A stretch of 58,251 bases of DNA from Pantoea dispersa (GTDB taxonomy: Bacteria; Pseudomonadota; Gammaproteobacteria; Enterobacterales; Enterobacteriaceae): assembly GCF_014155765.1 (NCBI RefSeq), contig NZ_SCKT01000013.1, positions 1 through 58,251 on the forward strand, given 5' to 3'. The position numbers and the translations under genes are program-made. Of this stretch, positions 42,496 through 50,443 are shown piece after piece; positions within the stretch are counted from its first letter, which is position 1; every line of letters begins with the position of its first letter. Below the pieces are notes generated by a model. The model made no database searches, was not told the DNA's origin, and saw only the letters and a program-made list of their open reading frames with translations.

Positions 42496-42566
42496 CACGC
42501 TGACGGCTGCGCGCGGAAGTCAGTGACCAGCCGCCACCACAGCGTCACTACCACCAGTATCATCAT
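42495..42566 (-). CDS. Micro-peptide 1, 23 aa, hydrophobic
   Basis: The frame reads MMILVVVTLWWRLVTDFRAQ plus three residues. GGAGA lies five bases before the ATG at 42566, and the start overlaps the previous gene stop (ATGA). It is part of a run of translationally coupled genes from traW. A short membrane peptide is likely; function unknown. Confidence 0.45.
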   Translation of the reverse strand: MMILVVVTLWWRLVTDFRAQPSA

Positions 42567-43132
42567 TTCGTCTCCGCACTGTCAGCCGGCTGGCTCACCT
42601 CACGCCTGATGACATACCAGCCGGCCGCCTCTGCGCCCCGCTGACACCAGTCCGCCCAGCTGCCCGCGTAACCGTCCTCCGCCGCCTGAAGCTGCAAATC
42701 TTCCAGCGCCGCTTCACTCCGCAGCGGCGTCATGTGTCGCGAACGCGCTTTCACAATTGCCCCGCCCGCACGGGCCCGCGTGTCGTGCGGTAACGCCACT
42801 TTTGCCCGTGCATCGGTGCCGGAGGTGTACCCTTCCGCCTCTATGGCGGCGGCGAAGGCGGCCAGCAGCTGCTGCCAGTAGTCAGTGTTCTCATGCGCTG
42901 CCGCGAGCGCGGCCATCGCCGGGCAGCCAAACGGTGACGGTGACGGCCCGGTGTCGTCTGGCGTCTCCGCAGAAACGCCCCTGTTCGCCTCCCTTAATGC
43001 GCGCCGGCGGCCCAGGAAGACAATTATTCCCGTGGCGAGGCCTGCTACCAGCACCCCCGTAAACCAGCCCATCATGGAGAGATGCACCTGGCCGGGCAGC
43101 TGTGAAATATCTACACCGAAACCGTCGTTCAC
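42563..43132 (-). CDS. Single-pass membrane protein, 189 aa, unknown
   Basis: A membrane segment at residues ~20-41 (MGWFTGVLVAGLATGIIVFL), a basic stop (GRRRALRE) and a cytoplasmic domain of ~145 residues follow, containing DYWQQLLAAFAAAIEAEGYT and WADWCQRGAEAAGWYVIR. No family recognised. It overlaps its neighbours by four bases on both sides, so it is firmly within the operon between traW and traU. Confidence 0.7.
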   Translation of the reverse strand: MNDGFGVDISQLPGQVHLSMMGWFTGVLVAGLATGIIVFLGRRRALREANRGVSAETPDDTGPSPSPFGCPAMAALAAAHENTDYWQQLLAAFAAAIEAEGYTSGTDARAKVALPHDTRARAGGAIVKARSRHMTPLRSEAALEDLQLQAAEDGYAGSWADWCQRGAEAAGWYVIRREVSQPADSAETK

Positions 43133-43413
43133 AGCCCCTCCCGTGCGCCCGTCAGGGCGTGCAGACCGTACCCGCGCATGACCTCGCCCACATCTTTATC
43201 CGTGAGCGAGGCCAGCACAATTTCTGACCGGGCCTCGCTGCTGCACGCCAGCAGCGTCTGCAGCGCCGCGCGCATAATCATTGACTCCGAGTACAGCGGG
43301 AACTCGGCGGTCATGCGGCGCAGCCCGGATTTGTCGTCGTCATCGAGGCGCACCTGTGCGACATGACGCTTTAACTTCTTCGGGGCCGTCTGCCCCCGTG
43401 CGTTGTGACTCAT
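43129..43413 (-). CDS. Ribbon-helix-helix-like small protein, 94 aa
   Basis: Residues ~15-60 (HVAQVRLDDDDKSGLRRMTA then YSESMIMRAALQTLL) have the strand-helix-helix pattern of Arc/CopG-type DNA-binding proteins. It is coupled to traW (ATGA overlap) and to the next gene. A regulator encoded inside the structural part of a tra operon is unusual. The fold is my reading of the pattern, not a confirmed domain. Confidence 0.6.
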   Translation of the reverse strand: MSHNARGQTAPKKLKRHVAQVRLDDDDKSGLRRMTAEFPLYSESMIMRAALQTLLACSSEARSEIVLASLTDKDVGEVMRGYGLHALTGAREGL

Positions 43414-44033
43414 TTCAGCGCCACCTCCTCCACCTTCAGCATCCTGTCCGCGCGCGTGATGCGCACCGGCGTGTGCTCAAAGCCGAATTTTGTTGTTAAC
43501 GTGCCGTACTGGTCGAAGTACACCGGCTCATCCAGCGCGATGCTGCTGTCGTGCACGTTACCGTTGACCAGAATGACCTTATAATTCTGCTGCCCGGCGA
43601 GCTGCGGCTTCAGCCACGCCATCTGCTGCGGGTTGTCGCCGTCGATGAAATACAGCGTCTCGCTGAAGGCGACCTTATCCAGCGGGTTGACCCTGTCTCC
43701 CGCCCGGGCGATGACGTTGCCGCGCATGTCCCGGATGGTTTCCCGCACCGTGAAGGTCGGGTCATACAGGAATGCCCTGTCCTTTTTCGCCGGCGTCAGG
43801 CCGGCCACCGGTGCGGGCCTGACGGCGTGGGCCTTCACCCGCGCCTCCGCCTCGCGCTGCAGCCGGTCCAGCTCGCCGCTGTCTTTCATGCCCTGCAGGC
43901 GCTGGCCGATAAAGGCCAGCAGGTCGGGCTCGGCAATGGGAAACAGGTGGCCGATGGTGCCGAGCTCTTTCGCCTGCGCGGACCAGATAACCGCTGTGGC
44001 GAGCAGAGCAACCGCTGTGGTGAGCCGCTTCAT
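43410..44033 (-). CDS. traW: Conjugative pilus assembly protein TraW
   Basis: A 207-residue periplasmic protein, close to F TraW (210). The signal peptide MKRLTTAVALLATAVIWSAQ is followed by KELGTIGHLFPIAEPDLLAF, a near-invariant TraW start. FIDGDNPQQMAW and a Tyr/Asp-rich C-terminus (YFDQYGTLTTKFGF) also match. It works with TrbC in pilus assembly. Start overlaps the trbI stop by four bases. Confidence 0.96.
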   Translation of the reverse strand: MKRLTTAVALLATAVIWSAQAKELGTIGHLFPIAEPDLLAFIGQRLQGMKDSGELDRLQREAEARVKAHAVRPAPVAGLTPAKKDRAFLYDPTFTVRETIRDMRGNVIARAGDRVNPLDKVAFSETLYFIDGDNPQQMAWLKPQLAGQQNYKVILVNGNVHDSSIALDEPVYFDQYGTLTTKFGFEHTPVRITRADRMLKVEEVALK

Positions 44034-44476
44034 GGCGTCGCCTGCATCTGGCGGGCGATATCGGCCTGAATCGCCGGCGTAATGTCGGTGACGCCGGCCA
44101 CCACCGCGCCCTTCACCAGGATGACGCCGCCGTGCGCGGCCTGCCAGTCCGACAGGCTCGCGTCCAGCGCAGAGCCAAAGCGCTTCGTGAGCGCCGCCAG
44201 TCTCTCCTTATCCAGCGCAGACTGCGCGGTCTGCTGGCGGAAGGTGTCGATGGTGCCCTTCATGTCAAACACCACGTAGTCGGGCTGTACGGCCTGCGCA
44301 ACCAGCGCGCTGACGCCGGCGCTGAGCGTGACGACCAGCGCGGCAAACGCGGCCAGCCGGACGCTACGACGGTGCAGCAGGCCGGAAACGCGCTTCACGG
44401 TTACGCCCTCACGCATTGGCTGCGCGTCCGACGTTTCGCCCTCCACAGCGGATAAGGCATGGATATCTTCCTGCAT
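44030..44476 (-). CDS. trbI: F-type conjugation protein TrbI
   Basis: A 148-residue inner-membrane protein with one N-terminal transmembrane segment (residues ~40-60) and a periplasmic part containing VVFDMKGTIDTFRQQ, typical of F TrbI (128 aa). In F it influences pilus retraction. GAGGAA precedes the ATG at 44476, 15 bases after traC. Confidence 0.9.
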   Translation of the reverse strand: MQEDIHALSAVEGETSDAQPMREGVTVKRVSGLLHRRSVRLAAFAALVVTLSAGVSALVAQAVQPDYVVFDMKGTIDTFRQQTAQSALDKERLAALTKRFGSALDASLSDWQAAHGGVILVKGAVVAGVTDITPAIQADIARQMQATP

Positions 44477-44491
44477 CGTTGATTCCTCTTT

Positions 44492-47137
44492 TTATACGGG
44501 GGGCAGGCCGGCCCAGGCTTCCAGCTCGGCCATTTCAGGGCCGAACTTCCACGGTTCACTGGCCAGCAGGTACGCCGCCTCCTCGCTGGTCGCGCCCGCC
44601 GCCTGCGCGTCACTCATGTACTGGAACTCATCCGGTTCGGTGCTGAACATGGCCCGGGTGACCGGGTCGACAAACAGCCGGTGGAAGGAGCTGCCCTTCA
44701 TGGTGGAAATCATGACGGAGCTGAAACCCGTGTCGCCGGCGGGCTGGAAGCCCTGGACGATTTCGGTTTCCATCTCGCTGAACTGGTCTTTATTTGCGGC
44801 CAGATAGGTTTTGAACGCCTTCGTATCCTGCAGCAGCGTCACCTTAATGCCGCTGTTATTCCAGGCGGCTGCGGCCGCTGACGGCGCGGGCTTGTCCGGG
44901 AGTCCGGTAAAGTCGCTGATACTCTGTGTAATAGTAATGAAGGCACCTTTGTGACGACGCACCGTGCGGTAGCCGGTTTCGATAAAGCGCGCGGCGTGCG
45001 GGTTCTGCCCGCTGAACAGGCGCCAGGCCTCGTCGATGATGGCCACTTTTTTCAGCTTGCGCGACGAGTGGAACATTTTTTCCTGAATTGCCAGGATGAG
45101 CGAATACAGCACTGCGGAAAGCAGGTGGGGGCTGTCCTCCAGGCTCAGCAGTTCCAGCACCGTGAAGCGCGTTTCCCCGTCGAGCGTCGGGGTGTCGGAG
45201 TTGAAATACTCGCCGTTGGTGCCCCAGGTGCACCACTGGTCCAGCAGCAGCACCAGTTCATCAATACGGCTCATGATGGTGGGCTGCCGGCCGTATTCTT
45301 TCATTACCTCATCCGACTTCAGGTAGGCCACCACGTCGTCGATGCGCGCCTTATTCTGCTTTGCCTCGTACGCCGCGACCACGCCCTTCTGCAGGATGGC
45401 CTCGCTGATTTTATCCAGCGCCTCTGCCGGACTGGCCAGCACGGCGAGCAGCCCCTTGATGCGCTCCGCGGAGCGCTTGATGCTGGTGACGTTGGCAAAC
45501 GGGTTAAAGCGCAGCGTGGCACCGTCCAGATAGACGCCGCCCGCCTGCCGGCAGAAGTTTTCATAGCTGCGCCCCATGTCGATAACCCAGCCGAAGCCGC
45601 CGGAGTTGAGCGCCTGCCGCAGCGTCTCCTGTATCAGGAAGCTTTTCCCCGCCCCGGTGGTACCGGTCACCGCAATGTTGGCGTTTGTGGTGCCGTTCTT
45701 TTTGCTGAACATATCAAAAAAAGCCAGTTGCCCCCGGTAGGTGGGCAGCGGGCTGCCGAAGGGCGACATCTGCCGCTCTGCGACCACCGGCATCAGGTTC
45801 ACCGCGTTAAAGCTTTTGCAGCGCAGGGTCGCCCCCATGTGCCGCATGTCGTCCCACAGCCCCTCCTGCATCAGGAACGGCAGCGTGGTGAGCCAGTTGC
45901 GCAGCTGCTGATAGCGGGGCGCCGACATTTCCAGTTCGTTCTTGCGGAACACGTTGATGGCCGCGTCCTCGCACTTCTGCTGTGCACTCGCGCTGTCGGG
46001 CGTAAAGAGGGTCAGATTCAGCGACATGTCGCACATGGCAATTTCGTTGTTCGTCAGTTCCTGGCGCAGTCCCCGCCACTCCTGATAAGCGCGCTCCGTG
46101 CCCGGGAACAGCTTCGCGTAAGAGGTGCCGGCCTTCTTGCCCAGATCCTGCTCTTTGCTGAACGCGGCGTTCTGGCTTTTCACCTGATCCTCCACGCAAA
46201 CCGTCCAGCTCAGGATAAACGGACAGGGAATGCCGAGATCGGGGAAGCGCATGTTCTGCAGGTTGTCGGACGCCTGCCAGAGCGCGAACTGGAGCGGCGT
46301 TTTGGTCATCTGCAGGCTCACAATGCGCGTGCTGGTGACGTCAGACTCCCCTTCCTCACCCAGCGTCCGGTCTTCGCGCTGACGCGCCGTGGTGAGCCGC
46401 AGGTAGCCCGGATGGACCTCGAGCTCCGTGCTGGGATCCACGCACTGGCGGTGCAGTTCCTGATCGCCATTCCAGTGACGGCTGCTGGAGACCACCTGCC
46501 CCTGGCGATAGTTCAGCTGTTCACGCACCACCGAAAGAAAGGCTTCCGGTCCGACGCGCAGGGAGTCCATCTTTGCGGCCAGCAGCGACACGCGTACGGT
46601 TTCACGCAGCTGCACCGCCTCGTCCATTGCGCGTATCCCGCCCCGACCCGCCTGCCCGTAAACCAGAAACACGCGGTAGTTGCGCAGATAGAGGGGATAC
46701 TCGTTTTTATTGGTCAGCCCCATCAGCGCCGCCCGCTCCCAGTAGGCTTTGGTGATGGCGTTCAGGCGGGGCGCCATGCTGCCCTGCCACATGTCGCGGC
46801 TGAGTCCCTTGTCCAGCATCTCACCCACGCACTTGCTGGCCACCATCAGCACGGTCACCGGGGTTTTGCGCGGCAGCTTCTTGCGGAGCAGGTCGTCCAG
46901 CGCCTGCACCACCTGCTGATTGGCACCGGTCAGGGGCGCCACCTCCAGAATAAAGCCGACGGACCGGCTGTTCACGTAGAGCTCCCGGGTCTCGTCATAG
47001 GCGCGCCAGGGCAGCAGGCCGCTCAGGGACGGATAGCTGAAGCTCTGGCGCAGCAGGGCGGCAGCGTCTTTCGTACCGCCCTCGTCCCGGCTGCTGCTGA
47101 AGATGCCGGCAAGGTGTTCGAGAACGTTACTGAGCAT
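44492..47137 (-). CDS. traC: Pilus assembly ATPase TraC (VirB4-like)
   Basis: An 881-residue cytoplasmic, membrane-associated ATPase that powers pilus assembly and transfer, matching F TraC (875). Walker A is GTTGAGKSF near residue 496 and Walker B is VAIIDEAWRLF near 703, in an HerA/FtsK-like fold after an N-terminal VirB4 domain. The start overlaps by eleven bases the end of a 77-residue gene whose P-loop closely resembles that of TraC itself. Confidence 0.96.
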   Translation of the reverse strand: MLSNVLEHLAGIFSSSRDEGGTKDAAALLRQSFSYPSLSGLLPWRAYDETRELYVNSRSVGFILEVAPLTGANQQVVQALDDLLRKKLPRKTPVTVLMVASKCVGEMLDKGLSRDMWQGSMAPRLNAITKAYWERAALMGLTNKNEYPLYLRNYRVFLVYGQAGRGGIRAMDEAVQLRETVRVSLLAAKMDSLRVGPEAFLSVVREQLNYRQGQVVSSSRHWNGDQELHRQCVDPSTELEVHPGYLRLTTARQREDRTLGEEGESDVTSTRIVSLQMTKTPLQFALWQASDNLQNMRFPDLGIPCPFILSWTVCVEDQVKSQNAAFSKEQDLGKKAGTSYAKLFPGTERAYQEWRGLRQELTNNEIAMCDMSLNLTLFTPDSASAQQKCEDAAINVFRKNELEMSAPRYQQLRNWLTTLPFLMQEGLWDDMRHMGATLRCKSFNAVNLMPVVAERQMSPFGSPLPTYRGQLAFFDMFSKKNGTTNANIAVTGTTGAGKSFLIQETLRQALNSGGFGWVIDMGRSYENFCRQAGGVYLDGATLRFNPFANVTSIKRSAERIKGLLAVLASPAEALDKISEAILQKGVVAAYEAKQNKARIDDVVAYLKSDEVMKEYGRQPTIMSRIDELVLLLDQWCTWGTNGEYFNSDTPTLDGETRFTVLELLSLEDSPHLLSAVLYSLILAIQEKMFHSSRKLKKVAIIDEAWRLFSGQNPHAARFIETGYRTVRRHKGAFITITQSISDFTGLPDKPAPSAAAAAWNNSGIKVTLLQDTKAFKTYLAANKDQFSEMETEIVQGFQPAGDTGFSSVMISTMKGSSFHRLFVDPVTRAMFSTEPDEFQYMSDAQAAGATSEEAAYLLASEPWKFGPEMAELEAWAGLPPV

Positions 47138-47360
47138 GCTGACCTCCTGCGAATGGTGTGCGCAGCACGGTGTTCATCATGTCCTGTAGCAGGAAGCTTT
47201 TGCCCGCGCCGGTGGTGCCGCTGATAATGAAATGATGACCGCATGAAACATTCGCCTGCAGCAGACTGATACCGGGCCAGACCCGGTGATGCAGCGCGGC
47301 CGCAGACGATGCGGGCACCCGCTGCTCATGCGCGGAACGGAAAGAAAAGCGTTTTTTCAT
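47127..47360 (-). CDS. 77-aa protein with TraC-like P-loop, between traV and traC
   Basis: It begins MKKRFSFRSAHEQRVPASS and contains ISGTTGAGKSFLLQDMMNTV near residues 44-63, a textbook Walker A. The motif is nearly the same as TraC's TGTTGAGKSFLIQE, yet the protein ends 14 residues later, with no Walker B or other ATPase parts. The start is coupled to traV (TAATG) and the end overlaps traC, so it is embedded in the operon and not an obvious relic. In F the small traR-like gene occupies this stretch, but nothing here resembles TraR. It could modulate TraC hexamers or derive from a partial traC duplication. Confidence 0.7.
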   Translation of the reverse strand: MKKRFSFRSAHEQRVPASSAAALHHRVWPGISLLQANVSCGHHFIISGTTGAGKSFLLQDMMNTVLRTPFAGGQHAQ

Positions 47361-47896
47361 TACTCCCCCTCGCTGATAACCCGGAAATCTTCGTCCCAGC
47401 GTGATTTCTGCTTCACGAACTCCACCACGGCGGGCTGATGGAAGCTGTCCTGCTCGTCGACCCACGGCGCGATCCACAGGCGCTGCGTCGCGTCAGGAAT
47501 GCGGCGGGCGTCTACCTGTCCCGGTCCGCTGTAATCACCCGGCTCCACGGGAGTTGCCGCGCGAACCGGCACCGTGGATGCCCGGAGACCGTCTGCGCCC
47601 GGCGCCTGCCCGGAGACAGGACGGGGAGTCAGCGTCGCCACGCTCACGGGGCGGTAAGGGTTAACGGCGGGCTTCACGTTGCCGGGCGTCGCCAGCGCCT
47701 CAGCGGCAGGCTTTGGGCCGGCCTCCTTCTGCGCGGTCAGGTCGTCGAGGCTTTTGCCTTTAGATGCCAGTTTGCTGGCCTCAGACATCGACAGGCACTG
47801 GTCCGTGGCGGTTTTATTGCAGTCAAAGTCAGAGTTCATGCCGGCGCAGCCGGTCAGCGCAGCGCACAGCAGTGCGCACGCAAAGATTTTTTGCAT
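47360..47896 (-). CDS. traV: Outer-membrane lipoprotein TraV (VirB7-like)
   Basis: A 178-residue lipoprotein with signal peptide MQKIFACALLCAALTG and lipobox LTGC at Cys17. It has the TraV-typical GMNSDFDC just after it and a proline-rich middle. The C-terminus RLWIAPWVDEQDSFHQPAVV matches the part that contacts TraK. It anchors the TraK-TraB core in the outer membrane. Length matches F TraV (171). Confidence 0.95.
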   Translation of the reverse strand: MQKIFACALLCAALTGCAGMNSDFDCNKTATDQCLSMSEASKLASKGKSLDDLTAQKEAGPKPAAEALATPGNVKPAVNPYRPVSVATLTPRPVSGQAPGADGLRASTVPVRAATPVEPGDYSGPGQVDARRIPDATQRLWIAPWVDEQDSFHQPAVVEFVKQKSRWDEDFRVISEGE

Positions 47897-48000
47897 AGGA
47901 ATATCCTCAGTGGCGGCCGGGCCGCAGCGGTATTAAAAATGAGTGTGCGGGTTAATCGGATGGTGCGGGTTGCCCTGGTGAAGGCACAAAAATTCGCGAT

Positions 48001-48372
48001 TCAGTCTGTATGCTTCTTTTTCATAAAGGTTGGCACCATCTGCAGGTCCTTAGGCGCATCCTCGCTCATAACGCGATGGCTGCTGGCAGCGGGTACGTTT
48101 TTTACCGGTGCTTTTATGCGTGCCCAGACATCTGCGCGCGGTGTGCCCGGTGAAACCTGGCGGATGACGTCAGCAATGTACGCCGCCAGCCGCTCAATCG
48201 TGACGTCCGCGAGTGCGGGTACGTGCCCGGAATTCATTACCAGCGGGCGAATTGCCGCATCCGGAACCGGTAGGGTATTAAGCCTTTCAAGCCGGAACAC
48301 CATATTACCGGCGGGATGCGTCACGCGGATGAGCAGCGCTTCCGGCGGAGTGACTGTTTTATCGGGAACCAT
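48001..48372 (-). CDS. Hypothetical protein, 123 aa
   Basis: No family recognised. It is soluble and begins MVPDKTVTPPEALLIRVTHP. I chose the ATG at 48372 because GAGG lies six bases upstream; a GTG two codons earlier is possible. It lies in the variable zone between traB and traV, where F carries traP, trbD and trbG. Function unknown. Confidence 0.55.
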   Translation of the reverse strand: MVPDKTVTPPEALLIRVTHPAGNMVFRLERLNTLPVPDAAIRPLVMNSGHVPALADVTIERLAAYIADVIRQVSPGTPRADVWARIKAPVKNVPAASSHRVMSEDAPKDLQMVPTFMKKKHTD

Positions 48373-48650
48373 AAGCACCTCAGATAACGTATAAAAGGAT
48401 AAGGAACGAATCCGGAAAGGCGGAGCAGCAGCGATCGGGCCACCACGGTGATTAACATGAACGCCCCATCATAATGAGAGGAGCGTCTGGTGAAGGCTGT
48501 CATCTTATACAGCACGTTGCTGTTTTACGGATGTCTGCCTCTGAAAAGTGCCAGGATTACGCGCCTGGCCGCGGTGTGATAACGTCAGTTTGTCCGTTAA
48601 TACCTTACCCAGGGCTTCGGACAAACATTCACACACATACAGGAAATATA

Positions 48651-48899
48651 ATGAGCGAACGTAATGCAGTTTCCGGCAAGCCGGTTATCACATTCTCCTG
48701 CGACGATAAGCAGATTTGTGAAGAAATCATTGCACTTAAAACCTTTGTCTTCAGCCTGCTCAGGATGATGCCTGAAGACATCTCCCTGGACGTTGTCAAA
48801 AACCTCAGCGGAAACGGTGATAATCCCCCTCTCAACAGGCTTTGCACCGAAATGGTTGACGCAATGATTGCCACATCCACACGCGTTCAGGAGCACTGA
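48651..48899 (+). CDS. Small acidic protein on the plus strand, 82 aa
   Basis: It begins MSERNAVSGKPVITFSCDDK and has a predicted helical body (ICEEIIALKTFVFSLLRMM). AGGA seven bases before the ATG at 48651 is a good ribosome site. It runs against the tra operon and overlaps the end of the convergent gene at 48887 by 13 bases. No family recognised. Opposite-strand frames here lack ribosome sites. Confidence 0.6.
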   Translation: MSERNAVSGKPVITFSCDDKQICEEIIALKTFVFSLLRMMPEDISLDVVKNLSGNGDNPPLNRLCTEMVDAMIATSTRVQEH

Positions 48900-49072
48900 T
48901 TTTCTTTGCTCATGCTGGCAGATAATTCCTGCCAGCCCCTTATTGCATGCTCACTGATTGCCTGAGCGTTGTTTCTGTAATGTACTGTTCTGACCATTAT
49001 TGCAGGACGTTCGTGTACTGACACATCCGGATCTGGTGCTTTCTGACGTAACTGACTTTTCGCGGTTTTCAT
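48887..49072 (-). CDS. Small basic protein, 61 aa
   Basis: It begins MKTAKSQLRQKAPDPDVSVH. AGGAG seven bases before the ATG at 49072 supports it. No family recognised; function unknown. Confidence 0.5.
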   Translation of the reverse strand: MKTAKSQLRQKAPDPDVSVHERPAIMVRTVHYRNNAQAISEHAIRGWQELSASMSKENQCS

Positions 49073-49163
49073 GCGTGACTCCTGATGACTGTTATTGAGA
49101 TCCGACGCGCCGGATAGCGCTGGTTACCCTGGTGAAGGCACGGTGATTCTTTTTTTGGGATAC

Positions 49164-49253
49164 TCAGCAGAGCTGGTGCAGGATAAGCGTTATACCGGCG
49201 GTGAAGCAGGCCAGCAGGCTGAACAGCGCCAGTCGCTGAAAACTCAGCTGCAT
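49164..49253 (-). CDS. Micro-protein with one membrane helix, 29 aa
   Basis: The frame reads MQLSFQRLALFSLLACFTAG then ITLILHQLC. GGAGG sits five bases before the ATG at 49253, inside the end of the previous gene, whose stop it overlaps. The composition is that of a single transmembrane peptide, comparable in kind to F trbD/trbG-type small genes. Confidence 0.5.
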   Translation of the reverse strand: MQLSFQRLALFSLLACFTAGITLILHQLC

Positions 49254-49423
49254 ACGGCCTCCGGCTGAGTACTGTCTGCGGCCAGACGGTGCTGAATCAC
49301 CTCGATTTCGGTGAGCAGCGCCGCGAGCCTGCAGCTGCTGGCCTGCGTCTTCCATGCTTTACGGTAGCGGAGCTGCAGCGCGCAGAGCCGGATACGCTGC
49401 TCCCGGCGGGTGCGTTTATTCAT
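49244..49423 (-). CDS. Small basic, coiled-coil-like protein, 59 aa
   Basis: It begins MNKRTRREQRIRLCALQLRY, is Arg-rich and helical throughout (AALLTEIEVIQHRLAA). The ATG at 49423 has AGGAG five bases upstream and overlaps the end of the preceding membrane gene by eight bases. No family recognised. Confidence 0.6.
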   Translation of the reverse strand: MNKRTRREQRIRLCALQLRYRKAWKTQASSCRLAALLTEIEVIQHRLAADSTQPEAVCS

Positions 49424-49907
49424 GATGGCTCCTGCAGTCAGATTCCCCGCGCTCATCCCGTTCACGCTCAGTGAAAGCAAAGGTCCGACGACGGGCGGGC
49501 GTCGTGAAGGTCTGCATCTCTTTATCAAGCCAGCAGGCAAGCATGGGGACCGAAATAAATCCTGCCTCAACCACCACCTGCTGCAGTTCACGCCAGGCCG
49601 TGACGTCCCGATAGGGATAGACCGCCAGCCTTCGGGCAATCAGGTCCTGCCAGTTAAGTGGCTCCCGCAGCCGCATGACAACGGCGGCAGCCACAACAAC
49701 TGCGGGCAGCACCATCAGCCAGCCGGCCCAGACCCGCCCGTGAGCGTATTCGCGCCAGAGCACGGCCAGGAACAGCAGTGCCGTCATGCAGACAGCCAGC
49801 GTGCCGGCATAAGGCAGGTGGCCGTGCTCCCAGCTGGCCACCATGCCCCGTATCTCTCCCAGCTGACGGCGCCGGCGTTTCTCATCGGATAAGCATGTCC
49901 TGATCAT
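49416..49907 (-). CDS. Inner-membrane protein after the RfaH-like gene, 163 aa
   Basis: Two close membrane segments (residues ~37-50 and ~60-78) between a basic N-terminus (SDEKRRRRQLGEIRG) and a cytoplasmic C-terminal domain. Start overlaps the RfaH-like stop by four bases. By position it could replace F traP, but the sequence gives no proof. Confidence 0.65.
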   Translation of the reverse strand: MIRTCLSDEKRRRRQLGEIRGMVASWEHGHLPYAGTLAVCMTALLFLAVLWREYAHGRVWAGWLMVLPAVVVAAAVVMRLREPLNWQDLIARRLAVYPYRDVTAWRELQQVVVEAGFISVPMLACWLDKEMQTFTTPARRRTFAFTERERDERGESDCRSHHE

Positions 49908-50431
49908 GCTGCCTCCTGCCCGGCGGCAGCCACCCGCCTGAACTTAATCCCTTCCGCACGCACCCGTCGCAGGTCAAGCTCAACCAGCCGGCCCATCAGG
50001 CTGATAAGCATCATCGCCCGCTTCGCCCCCTGCGGCTCATGCCATATAGCCGACAGCCCTTCGAACACGCCGCTCTCAATCACCAGGGCGTCACCGTGCG
50101 CCAGCGCTGGCTCACCGGTGTCGGCCGCGGGCGCGCTACGCTGCAGCACGGCCATATCGGCGTCGCCCATAATGGCGAGGCGGCTGCCAAAGCTTACAAT
50201 CGTCGCCACGCCGCGGGTCGCCCTGATGGTGGTGGTGTGGATTTCCTCCGGGTCGAAGCGGGCAAAAATGTAACCCGGAAAAAGGGGTTCCAGCCTGGCG
50301 CTGACGCGGCCGCCGCTCAGCCTTCTGTCGTGATACAGCGGCAGCCAGCTTTCCACGCGCTGGTTGGAGAGGTGCGCCTCTGCCTTCTTTTCCTGCGCAA
50401 ACTTCGTTTTCAGTACGTACCACTGTTTCAT
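49904..50431 (-). CDS. RfaH/NusG-type transcription antitermination factor
   Basis: A 175-residue NusG paralogue. The N-terminal NGN domain starts MKQWYVLKTKFAQEKKAEAH and contains SWLPLYHDRR and EPLFPGYIFARFD, all RfaH-like. The C-terminal KOW-like domain includes GDALVIESGVFEGLSAIW. RfaH-type proteins bind RNA polymerase paused at an ops sequence and let it read through long operons. A near-ops sequence lies in traA (53901-53912), so the plasmid probably carries its own factor for its ~44-kb operon. It lies 12 bases after traB. Confidence 0.9.
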   Translation of the reverse strand: MKQWYVLKTKFAQEKKAEAHLSNQRVESWLPLYHDRRLSGGRVSARLEPLFPGYIFARFDPEEIHTTTIRATRGVATIVSFGSRLAIMGDADMAVLQRSAPAADTGEPALAHGDALVIESGVFEGLSAIWHEPQGAKRAMMLISLMGRLVELDLRRVRAEGIKFRRVAAAGQEAA

Positions 50432-50443
50432 CCGGACGCTCCT

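Noticed and set aside
44951-47224. 757-codon plus-strand frame opposite traC
   Set aside because: A shadow of traC with no ribosome site or domain.
48597-48896. Minus-strand frames opposite the 48651 gene
   Set aside because: No ribosome site; the plus-strand frame has a good one and a more normal composition.
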